Below, in pieces: positions 1 to 8,192 of a DNA stretch of 64,000 nucleotides. Source of the stretch: Bordetella genomosp. 9 (GTDB lineage Bacteria; Pseudomonadota; Gammaproteobacteria; Burkholderiales; Burkholderiaceae_B); the NCBI RefSeq assembly GCF_002261425.1, contig NZ_NEVJ01000001.1:248001-312000 (forward strand), written 5' to 3'. Both the position numbers and the translations under genes were made by a program. Position 1 is the first letter of the stretch. The number at the start of each line of letters is the position of its first letter. The notes under the pieces were generated by a model that was given only the letters and a program-made list of their open reading frames with translations, was not told the origin of the DNA and did no database searches.

Positions 1-1677
1 ATCACCATCGGAGCCGGGTCGTACGTCAGCGCGCTTTCGGGCCACGCCATCGTATCGACCTTCGGCCAGGAATCGGTGCGCAACTACGGCACCGTGGTGG
101 GCGACATCAACCTGGCCCGCAACAACACCACGGAGTGGAACGAGTTCCGCAACGAGGCCGGGGGCACCTATGTGTCCGGCGGCAGCGGCATGGTCAACGT
201 CAGCAATGGCGCGGGCTGGTTCTACAACGCCGGCAGCTTCGACGTGGGCGGCGTGGACACGATTTCCACCGCGACGGTCAACAAGGTCGACGTGCTCCTG
301 GGCGGCGCCCTGCTGGTGGACGTCAACAGCCTGGCGGCGCCGGGTACGCCCAACGCCGACGTGTTGAAGGGCGCCAGGATATTCGTGGACGGCGTGGCGA
401 TCCAGCCCCACGCCGTGGATGGCCTGCTGCCCGGCACCTTCCAGGTGTTGTCTGCGGATTCCCTGGTGGTGAGGCAGCCGGCCACCGCCGGGGCCAACCC
501 CGCCAGCCCGATTTCCTGGTCGGCGACGCAGACCGGCAACACCGTCTCGATTTCGCCGTCGGCGGATTTCGCGGGCAAGGCGCCCAGCGATCTCACCAAC
601 ACCGAACGCTCGCTGGTCAGCAGCCTGCAAAGCGCCTGGGACGCCAGCAACCCAGGGGTGGCCGGTTTCTTCGCGGCCATGGCGAATATCGACTCGCCTG
701 ATAAATACGCCAGCGCGCTCAACAGCCTGACCGCCACCGAAGACCTGGCCCAGGTGGCCACCCGCCAGACGCTGGCCGGCCGCAAGTCCCTGAACGCCGC
801 CCTGAGCTGCCCGGTCTTCGACGGCGACGGCGTCACCCTGCGCGAAACGCAATGCGTGTGGTCACGCATCACCGGCTCGCGCACGACCCAGAGCAGCAGT
901 TCGGCGGGTGACGGCTTCTGGCAGAACGGCATCAGCTATCGCCTGGGCGGGCAGTGGGAGATCCGCCCGGACTGGTTCTTCGGGGTCACGGGCGCCTACA
1001 ACACCAATTCCATGCACACCAACGACCGTATGACGTCGGTGCGGGGACAAGGTGGCGACGTCTCCGTGTCGCTGAAGCACCAGAGCGGCCCGTGGCTGCT
1101 GGCGGGCGCATTGCACGCCGGATACGGCAGCTATGACTCCGATTCCCTGTTCGTCATCGGCGACGATATGTGGAAAGCGGAAGCCCGCAATGACGTCTGG
1201 ACCGCCGGCATGAGGTTGCGCGCGGCCTACGAGGTCGTGGCCGACAACTGGTATGTGCGGCCCTATGCGGACCTGGATGTGCTACACAGCTACATGCCCG
1301 GCTATACGCTGAGCGGCGACGGCGCGACGCTGAAGACCAGCTCGCTGAAGCAATGGACCTTCGCGATTTCGCCGATGATCGAAGTCGGCACCCGCGTCGA
1401 CGCCGGCCGCTTCGGCTGGCTGCGTCCGTTCGTGTCCGTCGGCGGCACGTTCCTGGACAACAGCGGCTCGCGCAGCAAGGTGTCGTTCTCGGAAGGCGAA
1501 GGCGACGGGATCACGTTCACGTCGAAGTCTTCCCTGCCGAATCGCATGCTGAACCTGGGTGCGGGTGTCCAGCTCTACGCCAAGGACAAGTATGAGCTGC
1601 GCATGGAGTACCAGGCGCAGCTGGCATCGCATTTCACCAACCAGGAGCTCAGCCTGCGCGGGGCGTATCGGTTCTGA
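1..1677 (+). CDS. Autotransporter outer-membrane protein, C-terminal part (5' end outside window)
   Basis: The frame is open from base 1, so the start lies upstream; 558 residues are visible. The first ~150 residues are low-complexity, G/N/A/V-rich passenger sequence of the pectate-lyase/beta-helix kind. From about residue 290 to the end is a typical autotransporter beta-barrel with alternating aromatic and polar strands. It ends in the canonical terminal signal ...SLRGAYRF with a last Phe, the BAM recognition feature. The passenger/barrel junction carries the usual helical linker (TATEDLAQVATRQTLAGRKSL). Two Cys near the linker are seen, unusual for such barrels. Family knowledge predicts a type Va secreted protein exposing its passenger at the surface. 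The passenger function cannot be told from what is visible. The last 29 bases overlap the convergent maleylacetate reductase gene. Confidence 0.93.
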   Translation: MTIGAGSYVSALSGHAIVSTFGQESVRNYGTVVGDINLARNNTTEWNEFRNEAGGTYVSGGSGMVNVSNGAGWFYNAGSFDVGGVDTISTATVNKVDVLLGGALLVDVNSLAAPGTPNADVLKGARIFVDGVAIQPHAVDGLLPGTFQVLSADSLVVRQPATAGANPASPISWSATQTGNTVSISPSADFAGKAPSDLTNTERSLVSSLQSAWDASNPGVAGFFAAMANIDSPDKYASALNSLTATEDLAQVATRQTLAGRKSLNAALSCPVFDGDGVTLRETQCVWSRITGSRTTQSSSSAGDGFWQNGISYRLGGQWEIRPDWFFGVTGAYNTNSMHTNDRMTSVRGQGGDVSVSLKHQSGPWLLAGALHAGYGSYDSDSLFVIGDDMWKAEARNDVWTAGMRLRAAYEVVADNWYVRPYADLDVLHSYMPGYTLSGDGATLKTSSLKQWTFAISPMIEVGTRVDAGRFGWLRPFVSVGGTFLDNSGSRSKVSFSEGEGDGITFTSKSSLPNRMLNLGAGVQLYAKDKYELRMEYQAQLASHFTNQELSLRGAYRF

Positions 1678-2731
1678 GGCTGCCATCGAACGCGCGCTGC
1701 AGCAGCGCGCGTATCGGTGCCCGTTCGATCGGGCGGGGATTCCAATAGGCATTCTGGCAGGCCAGATCGGCGGCGCGGTCGAGATCGGCTTCGCGCATGC
1801 CGAGCGCGGCAAGCGACACAGGCGCGCCAAGTTCGCGCGCCAATAGATGGATGCCCGTGGGCGCGTCGTCACAACCGAGCGCGTCCGCGATACGCGCCAT
1901 CGCATGCGGGGCGGCGCTGGCGTTGTACGCCAGCGCGTGCGCCAGCACGACGGTGTGCGTGGGCGCGTGCGGCAGATCGAACGTTCCGCCCAGGGTATGG
2001 CACAGCTTGTGATGCAGCGCCATTCCGACCGCGCCCAGCACCGTTCCGCACAGCCAGGCGCCGTACAGCGCCCTGGCGCGTGCTTCGATGTTCGACGGTT
2101 CGCGCACGATGATCGGCAGACTGCCGGCCAGTGCGGCGATGCCCTCGTGCGCGAAAAGGTCCGTCACCGGGTTGGCGTCACGCGAATAGAGGCCTTCGGC
2201 GGCATGCGCGATCGCATTGATGCCGCTCGTCACCGACAGCGCGGTCGGCAGGCTCAGCGTCAGCTCGGGATCATAGATAACGGTCTTGGGAAGCACACGC
2301 AAGTCATTGCCGGTGCGCTTCAGGCCATCTTCGGTGAGGCCGTAGATGGGCGTCATTTCGCTACCGGCGTATGTCGTGGGTACTGCGATGATCGGCAATC
2401 CGCTGGTCAACGCAATGGCTTTCGCCAGGCCGATCGCGGAGCCTCCTCCGGCCGCAACGATGCAGTCGGCGCGGACTTGCGTGGCCAGTTCGCGCGCCTC
2501 GCGCGCCAGCTCGGCAGGCACATGCATCGCCGCGCGATCGAACAGGCCCGCGCAGGCGTCACCGAGCGTGTCGCACAGTGATTTGCCCAACGCGCGCTGC
2601 TCCGCGCCGCTTATGACGAGTGCGCGTCCGGCGCCCAGCAATCGTGCCTCGTCGGCGATGGTCGCGCGTTTTCCCGCGCCGAACACGACGCGTACGGCGC
2701 GGCCGCCGTAGACAAACTCACTGGCATGCAT
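1649..2731 (-). CDS. Maleylacetate reductase (iron-type alcohol dehydrogenase fold)
   Basis: This 360-residue protein has the length and layout of maleylacetate reductases (EC 1.3.1.32). The N-terminal half binds the nucleotide, with VVFGAGKRATI near residue 15 and a glycine-rich AAGGGSAIGLAKAIA near residue 95, then VPTTYAGSEMTPIYG. The C-terminal helical half contains GMALHHKLCHTLGGTFDLPHAPTH. The enzyme reduces maleylacetate to 3-oxoadipate with NAD(P)H, in the cytoplasm. It lies 69 bases downstream of an intradiol dioxygenase on the same strand, the usual pair for the hydroxyquinol or chlorocatechol route. It is the last gene of the minus-strand cluster, and its 3' end overlaps the autotransporter by 29 bases. 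Confidence 0.9.
   Translation of the reverse strand: MHASEFVYGGRAVRVVFGAGKRATIADEARLLGAGRALVISGAEQRALGKSLCDTLGDACAGLFDRAAMHVPAELAREARELATQVRADCIVAAGGGSAIGLAKAIALTSGLPIIAVPTTYAGSEMTPIYGLTEDGLKRTGNDLRVLPKTVIYDPELTLSLPTALSVTSGINAIAHAAEGLYSRDANPVTDLFAHEGIAALAGSLPIIVREPSNIEARARALYGAWLCGTVLGAVGMALHHKLCHTLGGTFDLPHAPTHTVVLAHALAYNASAAPHAMARIADALGCDDAPTGIHLLARELGAPVSLAALGMREADLDRAADLACQNAYWNPRPIERAPIRALLQRAFDGSLRTDTPRAG
1690..1712 (+). terminator. Perfect 10-bp GC hairpin just after the autotransporter stop
   Basis: Arms ACGCGCGCTG (1690-1699) and CAGCGCGCGT (1703-1712) are perfectly complementary with a 3-base loop. The hairpin begins 13 bases after the autotransporter stop but sits inside the convergent reductase coding region. 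There is no T-tract, so intrinsic termination is uncertain; it could equally protect the 3' end or be coding coincidence. Confidence 0.35.
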
Positions 2732-2800
2732 GGTTGGCGTCCTCGATGGGGTAGTCGACCTGTTTCCGTGCGACGCGAATGTCGCCGCCGCGCGCCGCCT

Positions 2801-3685
2801 TCATGCGGTTTCCTCGAGCGGGTTCAATACGAAGCGGTAGTCGAGCGTGTAGAAAGGTGTGTCCGACGTCGTGCCGTCGGGAGCGATGCCCGCCTCGTGG
2901 CGTTCCCAGTCGACGACCAGCGAGGAACGAACGCCGAACACCGCGTCGGAATCCAGGTAGCGGTCGCCGTCGCGAAACACATGCGTGATGAGCGGTTCGT
3001 AGCCTGCCGCCTGTATCCAGAAGTGCAGATGCGCGGGCCGCCACGGATGCCTGCCCAGCGCTTCCAGCATTTTGCCGACGGGGCCATCGTGAGGAATCGG
3101 ATAGGCCTCCGCCAGGATGGAGCGGAAATGGAACGTGCCGTCCGCGGCAGTGCGCAGGCGGCCGCGTGCTTGCGGCACGATGCGGCCGTCGGCGTCCGTT
3201 TCGTGCTGGACGTCGTAGAAGCCGTCCTCGTCGGATTGCCATACATCGAGTTGCGCCCCGCCGACCGGCTCGCCATCGATGCCGGCCACGCTGCCGCTGA
3301 CGAAGCATGGCATGCCGGCGGCGCCGTTCGCGATGTCGTCGCCCAACGCGTATTCCGGGGCGTCCGGCACGAAGAAGGGCCCGAGCACGGTCGCTTCGGT
3401 GCATGCGGGCGGCTTGCGATTGTTCTGCGAGGTCACCAGCATGGACAGCCCGAGCGTGTCGGACAGCAACACGAACTCCTGCCGGTGCTCGTCGGTGATA
3501 TGGCCGACCTCGGTCAGAAAGCGGATCGCGTGGAACCACTCCTGTTCCGTGAGTTTCACCTCACGGGCGAATGCGTGCAGATGCTGCACGAGGCTGGTCA
3601 TGACGGCGCGCAGGCGGTCGTTTTCACACTGCGACATGGACGCGATCACCGCCTGTGTAATCGTGTCTTCGTTGATATTGCGCAT
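2801..3685 (-). CDS. Intradiol ring-cleavage dioxygenase, hydroxyquinol 1,2-dioxygenase type
   Basis: The ATG at 3685 is preferred over an upstream in-frame start because CGGAG lies 7 bases before it; this gives 294 residues, the normal length. The N-terminal helical dimerisation domain (about 1-100) precedes the beta-sandwich catalytic domain. The four Fe(III) ligands of the family are visible: Tyr157 (GFYDVQ), Tyr195 (AYPIP), His219 and His221 (RPAHLHF). The expected reaction is cleavage of hydroxyquinol (1,2,4-trihydroxybenzene) to maleylacetate, the substrate of the next gene. Catechol or chlorocatechol cannot be excluded from sequence alone. However, the pairing with maleylacetate reductase and the absence of a muconate cycloisomerase nearby favour hydroxyquinol. 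Confidence 0.9.
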   Translation of the reverse strand: MRNINEDTITQAVIASMSQCENDRLRAVMTSLVQHLHAFAREVKLTEQEWFHAIRFLTEVGHITDEHRQEFVLLSDTLGLSMLVTSQNNRKPPACTEATVLGPFFVPDAPEYALGDDIANGAAGMPCFVSGSVAGIDGEPVGGAQLDVWQSDEDGFYDVQHETDADGRIVPQARGRLRTAADGTFHFRSILAEAYPIPHDGPVGKMLEALGRHPWRPAHLHFWIQAAGYEPLITHVFRDGDRYLDSDAVFGVRSSLVVDWERHEAGIAPDGTTSDTPFYTLDYRFVLNPLEETA

Positions 3686-3753
3686 CGGTCTGCTCCGCAA
3701 GTATCCCGGCACTATAAACGCGTGCCGCGCGGTAAGCCGGAGACTTTGCCAGA

Positions 3754-5055
3754 TCAGTCCTGGCCCTGAACTCCACATCCTTCATCATCTGCCAATTTTC
3801 GGCCATCTTTGCGTCGGAGTGTTTCCTGGGCCCGCGCCAAATCGACGCGATGCCGTTCAGTCCATGCGTACAGCGCCAAGCCTGCCGCCGTCAGCGCGAA
3901 GCCTGCCCATACGGCCGACAGCAGGCTGCTGCCCTGCGCGATGGCCTGCCCACCCGCCCAGGCGCCAACGGCGTTGGCCACGTTCAGGGCGGCGAGATTC
4001 ATCGCGCCCATCAACGTCGGGGCGTCTGGCGCGGCCTGCGTCAGCCGGACCTGGATGGTCGGGATCGCCACCATCATCGTCGCGCCGACCGCGAACAGGC
4101 CCGCCATCAATACCCAGGCATTCCCGCCGCCCAGCGCCAACAGCGCCAGGGCAAGCAGCGCGCTGCCGAAGCCGATCAGCAGGCCCCGCGACGGATGGCG
4201 GTCGGCCAATCGGCCGCCGTAGATGTTGCCCACGGTCATGCCCACGCCGAACAGGCCCAGCGCGATCGGGATCCAGCGCTCGCCGAGCCCGGAGCCTTGG
4301 GTGACAAGCGGACCGATGAAGGTGTAGACCGCGAAGATGCTCGCCACGCCCAGGGCGGCGACCAGCACCATTGCCCAGACGGCCGGCCGGTTCAGCGCTC
4401 GCAGTTCCTGCAGCACCGGTCCACCGTCCAGCGCGGCGGAACGCGGTACCCAGGCCCATAGCGCCAGCAATGACAGCACGCCCAGCGCAGCCACGGCCAG
4501 ATAGGCGTTGCGCCAACCCAGGGTCTGGCCCATCAGGGTAGCCAGCGGCGAGCCGACGATCGTGGCGATGGTCAGTCCGGTCATCACCAGTGCGAAGGCG
4601 CGTCCCCCTTGTCCCGGTCCGACGATGTAGGAGGCCACCACGGCGCCGGCGCCGAAGTAAGCGCCTTGCGGAATACCGCTCACGAAGCGCGCCAAAGTGA
4701 AGCTGCCCAGTCCAGCCGCGAACGCCGACAGCACGTTGCCCAGTACGAAGACCGCCATCAGGATCAACAGCAGATTCTTGCGGTTGAGCTTGGCGGCCAG
4801 GATGGTGACCGCCGGCCCGCCGAGCACCACGCCCAAGGCATACGCTTCAATGGCGTGCGTGGCGCCAGTCAGGTCCAGGTCCAGTCCCGCGGAGAACAAC
4901 TGCAGCAGTCCCATGCTGGCGAATTCGGACGTCCCGATCGAAAAGGTCCCCAGGGCCAGCGCCAGCAGTGTCAGGGTCCTGCGGCTGATCTGGCGCGCAT
5001 CGGTGCAATGCACCTTGGCCGATGCGCACTGGGGTTCGTAGGCTTCGTTGAACAT
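3754..5055 (-). CDS. MFS transporter, probable aromatic-compound importer or exporter
   Basis: The ATG at 5055 is preceded by AGGAGAG at good spacing; an upstream TTG start overlapping the previous gene is less likely. The 433 residues contain about 12 hydrophobic segments, beginning with LTLLALALGTFSIGTSEFASMGLLQ, close to the DHA1/AraJ-type drug and metabolite transporters. A charged loop after helix 6 separates the two six-helix halves. The gene sits 68 bases upstream of the dioxygenase and 38 bases downstream of the aldo/keto reductase on the same strand. Co-transcription and a role in moving the aromatic substrate or intermediate across the inner membrane are therefore inferred. Direction of transport is not determinable. 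Confidence 0.88.
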   Translation of the reverse strand: MFNEAYEPQCASAKVHCTDARQISRRTLTLLALALGTFSIGTSEFASMGLLQLFSAGLDLDLTGATHAIEAYALGVVLGGPAVTILAAKLNRKNLLLILMAVFVLGNVLSAFAAGLGSFTLARFVSGIPQGAYFGAGAVVASYIVGPGQGGRAFALVMTGLTIATIVGSPLATLMGQTLGWRNAYLAVAALGVLSLLALWAWVPRSAALDGGPVLQELRALNRPAVWAMVLVAALGVASIFAVYTFIGPLVTQGSGLGERWIPIALGLFGVGMTVGNIYGGRLADRHPSRGLLIGFGSALLALALLALGGGNAWVLMAGLFAVGATMMVAIPTIQVRLTQAAPDAPTLMGAMNLAALNVANAVGAWAGGQAIAQGSSLLSAVWAGFALTAAGLALYAWTERHRVDLARAQETLRRKDGRKLADDEGCGVQGQD

Positions 5056-5093
5056 GATGGTCTCTCCTGATGCCTGGGTTGGCTCGAGCGTGT

Positions 5094-6107
5094 TCAAACG
5101 CCCTGCGGCAGCGGCGCTTCCGGGTGCACCAGCCGCGCCTGGCGCAGCTCGCGCCAGAAGTCGGCCGGCACGTTCGCCTGCAGGCCGGCGCGATCCTCGG
5201 CGATACGCTCGGGGCGGCTGGCGCCGGGGATGACGGCAGCCACCGCCGGATGCGCCAGCGAGAATTGCAGTCCCGCCGCCTTCATGCTCACGCCATGGCT
5301 GTGGGCGATCGCCTTGATCGCCCGCACACGTTCCAGGATCTCCGGCGTCGCCGGGGCGTATTCGAAGTTCGGGCCGCCGACCAGCGCGCCTGAGCTATAG
5401 GGGCCACCGACCACGATGCCCAGGCCGCGCTCGGCCACCTTCGGCATCACCCGCTGCAGGGCGCGGGCATGATCGAGCAGCGTGTAGCGGCCGGCCAGCA
5501 GGAAGCCGTCGGGCCGCGGGCCCTGCAGGTCGAGCAGCAGTTCGATCGGCTCCACCCGATTCACCCCCAGGCCCCAGGCGCCGATCACGCCTTCGTCGCG
5601 CAGGCGATCGAGTGCCTTGAACGCGCCTTTGCGCGCGGTCTCGAAGACCCCGAGCCACTCGTCGCCGTAGAAGTCCTGGGCCACGTCATGCACCCATACG
5701 ATGTCGAGCCGGTCCGTCTTCAGGCGTTGCAGGCTGTCCTCGATCGAACGCAGCGTCGCGGCTTCCGAGTAGTCGTTGACGATGCGGTTGGGACGTCCGT
5801 GGCGAAACACATCGCCCTTCTCGCCCAGGTCACGCGCCGAGACGTCTTCGACCTCGTCGAGGATCAGCCGGCCGACCTTGGTGGCCAGCACGTAGCTATC
5901 GCGGTCGCGGCCGGCCAACGCATTGCCCAGGCGCGCTTCCGCCAGGCCGGCGCCGTAGAAAGGCGCCGTATCGAAAAAGCGGATGCCATCCTGCCAGGCG
6001 GCGTCGACGGTGGCCCGGGCCTCGGGCTCGGGGATGGCGCGGAACATGTTGCCGAGTGGCGCGGTGCCGAAGCCCAGGTGGCCGGTGATGAGGTTCTTCA
6101 AGGTCAT
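5094..6107 (-). CDS. Aldo/keto reductase, aldose/pyridoxal dehydrogenase-like
   Basis: This is a 337-residue TIM-barrel oxidoreductase. The AKR tetrad is visible: Asp in RFFDTAPFYG, Tyr in the same motif, Lys in LATKVGRL and His in IVWVHDV. The late segment SFLAHPAVAAVIPGA-like (here SLAHPAVAAVIPGASRPERI) is the NAD(P)-binding signature. Overall it resembles the D-threo-aldose 1-dehydrogenase/pyridoxal 4-dehydrogenase branch. GGAGAG precedes the ATG by 6 bases. It is the first gene of the minus-strand aromatic cluster and divergent from a LysR regulator. Its substrate may be an upstream intermediate of the hydroxyquinol route, which is inference only. Confidence 0.88.
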   Translation of the reverse strand: MTLKNLITGHLGFGTAPLGNMFRAIPEPEARATVDAAWQDGIRFFDTAPFYGAGLAEARLGNALAGRDRDSYVLATKVGRLILDEVEDVSARDLGEKGDVFRHGRPNRIVNDYSEAATLRSIEDSLQRLKTDRLDIVWVHDVAQDFYGDEWLGVFETARKGAFKALDRLRDEGVIGAWGLGVNRVEPIELLLDLQGPRPDGFLLAGRYTLLDHARALQRVMPKVAERGLGIVVGGPYSSGALVGGPNFEYAPATPEILERVRAIKAIAHSHGVSMKAAGLQFSLAHPAVAAVIPGASRPERIAEDRAGLQANVPADFWRELRQARLVHPEAPLPQGV

Positions 6108-6211
6108 GACGCTCTCCGTTCGTGGATGGAATGAACGAATGATGGGCGTCGGCTAGTAATTCATCCAATTTATTTAATGGATTTAAGAATTATCTGTGAG
6201 AATATAGCTGG
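6108..6211. promoter_or_regulatory. Divergent promoter region with LysR-type dyad
   Basis: This 104-base AT-rich spacer separates the aromatic operon from its divergent LysR gene. ATCCA (6163-6167) and TGGAT (6178-6182) form a dyad with a 10-base AT-rich centre, the T-N11-A style of LysR boxes. It is the obvious site for LysR control of the operon and for autoregulation. No footprinting-grade evidence is available from sequence. Confidence 0.55.
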
Positions 6212-7108
6212 ATGAGATACGACCTGAACCTGCTGCCGATCTTCGTCGCCTTGATGGAGGAGCGCAGCGTGACCCGCGCCGCCGACCGGCTGGGCATGAC
6301 CCAGGCCGCGCTGTCCAATGCGCTGGCACGGCTGCGCACCATGCTGCAGGATCCCTTGTTCATCCGCGAGCGCTACGGCATGCGCCCCACGGCAAAGGCC
6401 GAAGCGCTGGCGCCGACGCTGGCGCAGGCGCTTGCCGCGATGGATACCGTCGTGCTGGGCCAGCAGGCCTTCGATCCGTCGCGCGCCGACCACATCGTCA
6501 CGATCGCGCCCAACAGCTACGTCGAATTCGTTCTGGTGCCCGCCCTGGTCGCCCGCCTGAGCGCACTGGCGCCGGGCATCCGCCTGCGTACGTTGCCCTA
6601 TGGCACCGACCTGACCGAAACGGGTGTGATTTCAGGCAACACCGCGATGGCGCTGGGCCGTATCAATGATGCGCCGGACAATCTTGTCGTACAGCACGTG
6701 GCCGACGACGGCCTGGCCTGCGTGGTGCGCGCGGACCATCCTGTCGTCGGTTCGCGCATCACCCGGGCCCAATACGAAGGACTCAGGCACGTCAACGTGA
6801 TGCCGCCGGGGCGGCTGCGCGCGGGCCTGTTCCAGGCCTTGGAGCGGCAAGGGCTCAAGCGGGACGTAGTGGCTTCAGTCACGCACTTCGCCTCGATTCC
6901 GGAGATCGTCGCCGCCACCGATTATTGCGCGACGCTGCCGCAATTGATCTGCCGGCGGCTGTCACAGGATGCGCGCCTGAAGGTACTGCCCACGCCTGTC
7001 GATCTGGGAACCTTCCCACTCCACATCGCCTGGCATGTGCGCTATCGGCAGGACCCGGCCCACACCTGGTTGCGCACCCTGGTCGCCGAGGTGGCCCGTT
7101 CGCTTTGA
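6212..7108 (+). CDS. LysR-family transcriptional regulator of the aromatic cluster
   Basis: The 298 residues have the full LTTR layout. The N-terminal winged HTH (residues 4-62) contains RSVTRAADRLGMTQAALSNALARLR, followed by a linker helix and a periplasmic-binding-like effector domain. The gene is divergent from the aldo/keto reductase-MFS-dioxygenase-reductase operon across a 104-base spacer with a dyad, the classic arrangement for an LTTR activating the neighbouring operon. The inducer is probably a pathway intermediate (inference). Its 3' end faces the convergent Bug gene 39 bases away. Confidence 0.93.
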   Translation: MRYDLNLLPIFVALMEERSVTRAADRLGMTQAALSNALARLRTMLQDPLFIRERYGMRPTAKAEALAPTLAQALAAMDTVVLGQQAFDPSRADHIVTIAPNSYVEFVLVPALVARLSALAPGIRLRTLPYGTDLTETGVISGNTAMALGRINDAPDNLVVQHVADDGLACVVRADHPVVGSRITRAQYEGLRHVNVMPPGRLRAGLFQALERQGLKRDVVASVTHFASIPEIVAATDYCATLPQLICRRLSQDARLKVLPTPVDLGTFPLHIAWHVRYRQDPAHTWLRTLVAEVARSL

Positions 7109-7147
7109 CCTCTGATCCGCAATGGGCGCTTGCCAGGCCGGCCCGCG

Positions 7148-8140
7148 TCATTCCACCTTCAACAGCCCCGACGCGATAAGCGCGCGATACGTCTCGGCCT
7201 GGCGATCCAGGAACTGGTCGAATTGCACGCCGCTCATCTTGACCGGCACGCCGCCGATGTCCTCGATGCGCCCGCGGACCGCGGGATCGTCCAGCGCGGC
7301 ATTGCTGGCGTCGACCAGGCGCGCAATTGCCTCGGGCGGTGTGTCCTTGGGGGCCATGGTCGCCGTGAACGGTGCGATATCCACCTCCGGCTGCTTCAGT
7401 TCCGCCATGGTGGCGACGTCAGGCAAGGACGCCACGCGCTGGGGGAAGACCACGGACAGGGCGCGCAATTGGCCAGCCTTGATCAACTGCAGCGCCGACG
7501 GCAGGTCGGTCGCGACGGCGTCCAGCTGGCCGCCCAACAGATCCTGCACCGCCGGTCCCGCGCCCCGGTAGGCCGCAATGACGAACTGCTGGGACAGCGC
7601 CTTCTGCATCTGCAGGATGTTGACGTGGCCCGCCGTGCCATTGCCAGGATGGCCGAACTTCAATGTGCCGGGGTGGGCCTTCGCATAGGCCACCAGGTCC
7701 GCATAGGATTTCAGCGGCGAGTCCGCCTTGGTCACGATGACGCCAGGCACTTGCGTCAGCAGGGCCACCGGCTTCATGTCCTTCAGGCTGTAGCTGGCGG
7801 TCTTGCCGGCCAGCTGCCAGCTCGACACGATGGGGCCGGTGGTGCCGATCATGATCGTATAGCCGTCTGGCGCGGCTCGGACCATCTGGGTCGCGCCTAT
7901 CATGCCGCCCGCGCCCCCCTTGTTTTCGACAATGAAGGTCTGGCCCAGCTGCTTGCCATACGCCTCGGCGAAAATGCGCGCGCTGCTGTCGGCATTGCCG
8001 CCCGGCACGAAGGGCACGATCACCCTTACGGCGCGATCGGGATAGTTGGACTTCTGCGCCCAGCCGGCCAGCGGATGCGCGAGCAGGCCGGCGGCGAGGG
8101 CCGCGGCGACAAAGCCGCGGCGGTGAGTTTGAAGGTTCAT
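7148..8140 (-). CDS. Bug/TctC-family extracytoplasmic solute receptor
   Basis: The ATG at 8140 is chosen because CGGGAG precedes it and the protein then begins with a proper signal peptide (MNLQTHRRGFVAAALAAGLLAHPLAGWAQ); the longer open frame has no such support. The 330 residues show the Bug signatures YPDRAVRVIVPFVPGGNADSSAR, the APDGYT turn and a late LASLPDVATM-type segment. Such proteins bind carboxylates in the periplasm for tripartite TctAB carriers or for signalling. No TctA/TctB genes lie nearby, so it is an orphan receptor. It is 52 bases downstream of a hydroxy-acid oxidase gene, suggesting a 2-hydroxy acid as ligand (inference). Confidence 0.92.
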   Translation of the reverse strand: MNLQTHRRGFVAAALAAGLLAHPLAGWAQKSNYPDRAVRVIVPFVPGGNADSSARIFAEAYGKQLGQTFIVENKGGAGGMIGATQMVRAAPDGYTIMIGTTGPIVSSWQLAGKTASYSLKDMKPVALLTQVPGVIVTKADSPLKSYADLVAYAKAHPGTLKFGHPGNGTAGHVNILQMQKALSQQFVIAAYRGAGPAVQDLLGGQLDAVATDLPSALQLIKAGQLRALSVVFPQRVASLPDVATMAELKQPEVDIAPFTATMAPKDTPPEAIARLVDASNAALDDPAVRGRIEDIGGVPVKMSGVQFDQFLDRQAETYRALIASGLLKVE

Positions 8141-8192
8141 GGCGAGTCTCCCGTTTGATGAGTTTTGAAAGTGTTTGCCTGCATGCCTCGCG

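Noticed and set aside
222..932. 236-codon open frame on the minus strand within the autotransporter gene
   Set aside because: It is antisense to a well-supported coding region, has no family resemblance and reflects the high GC content.
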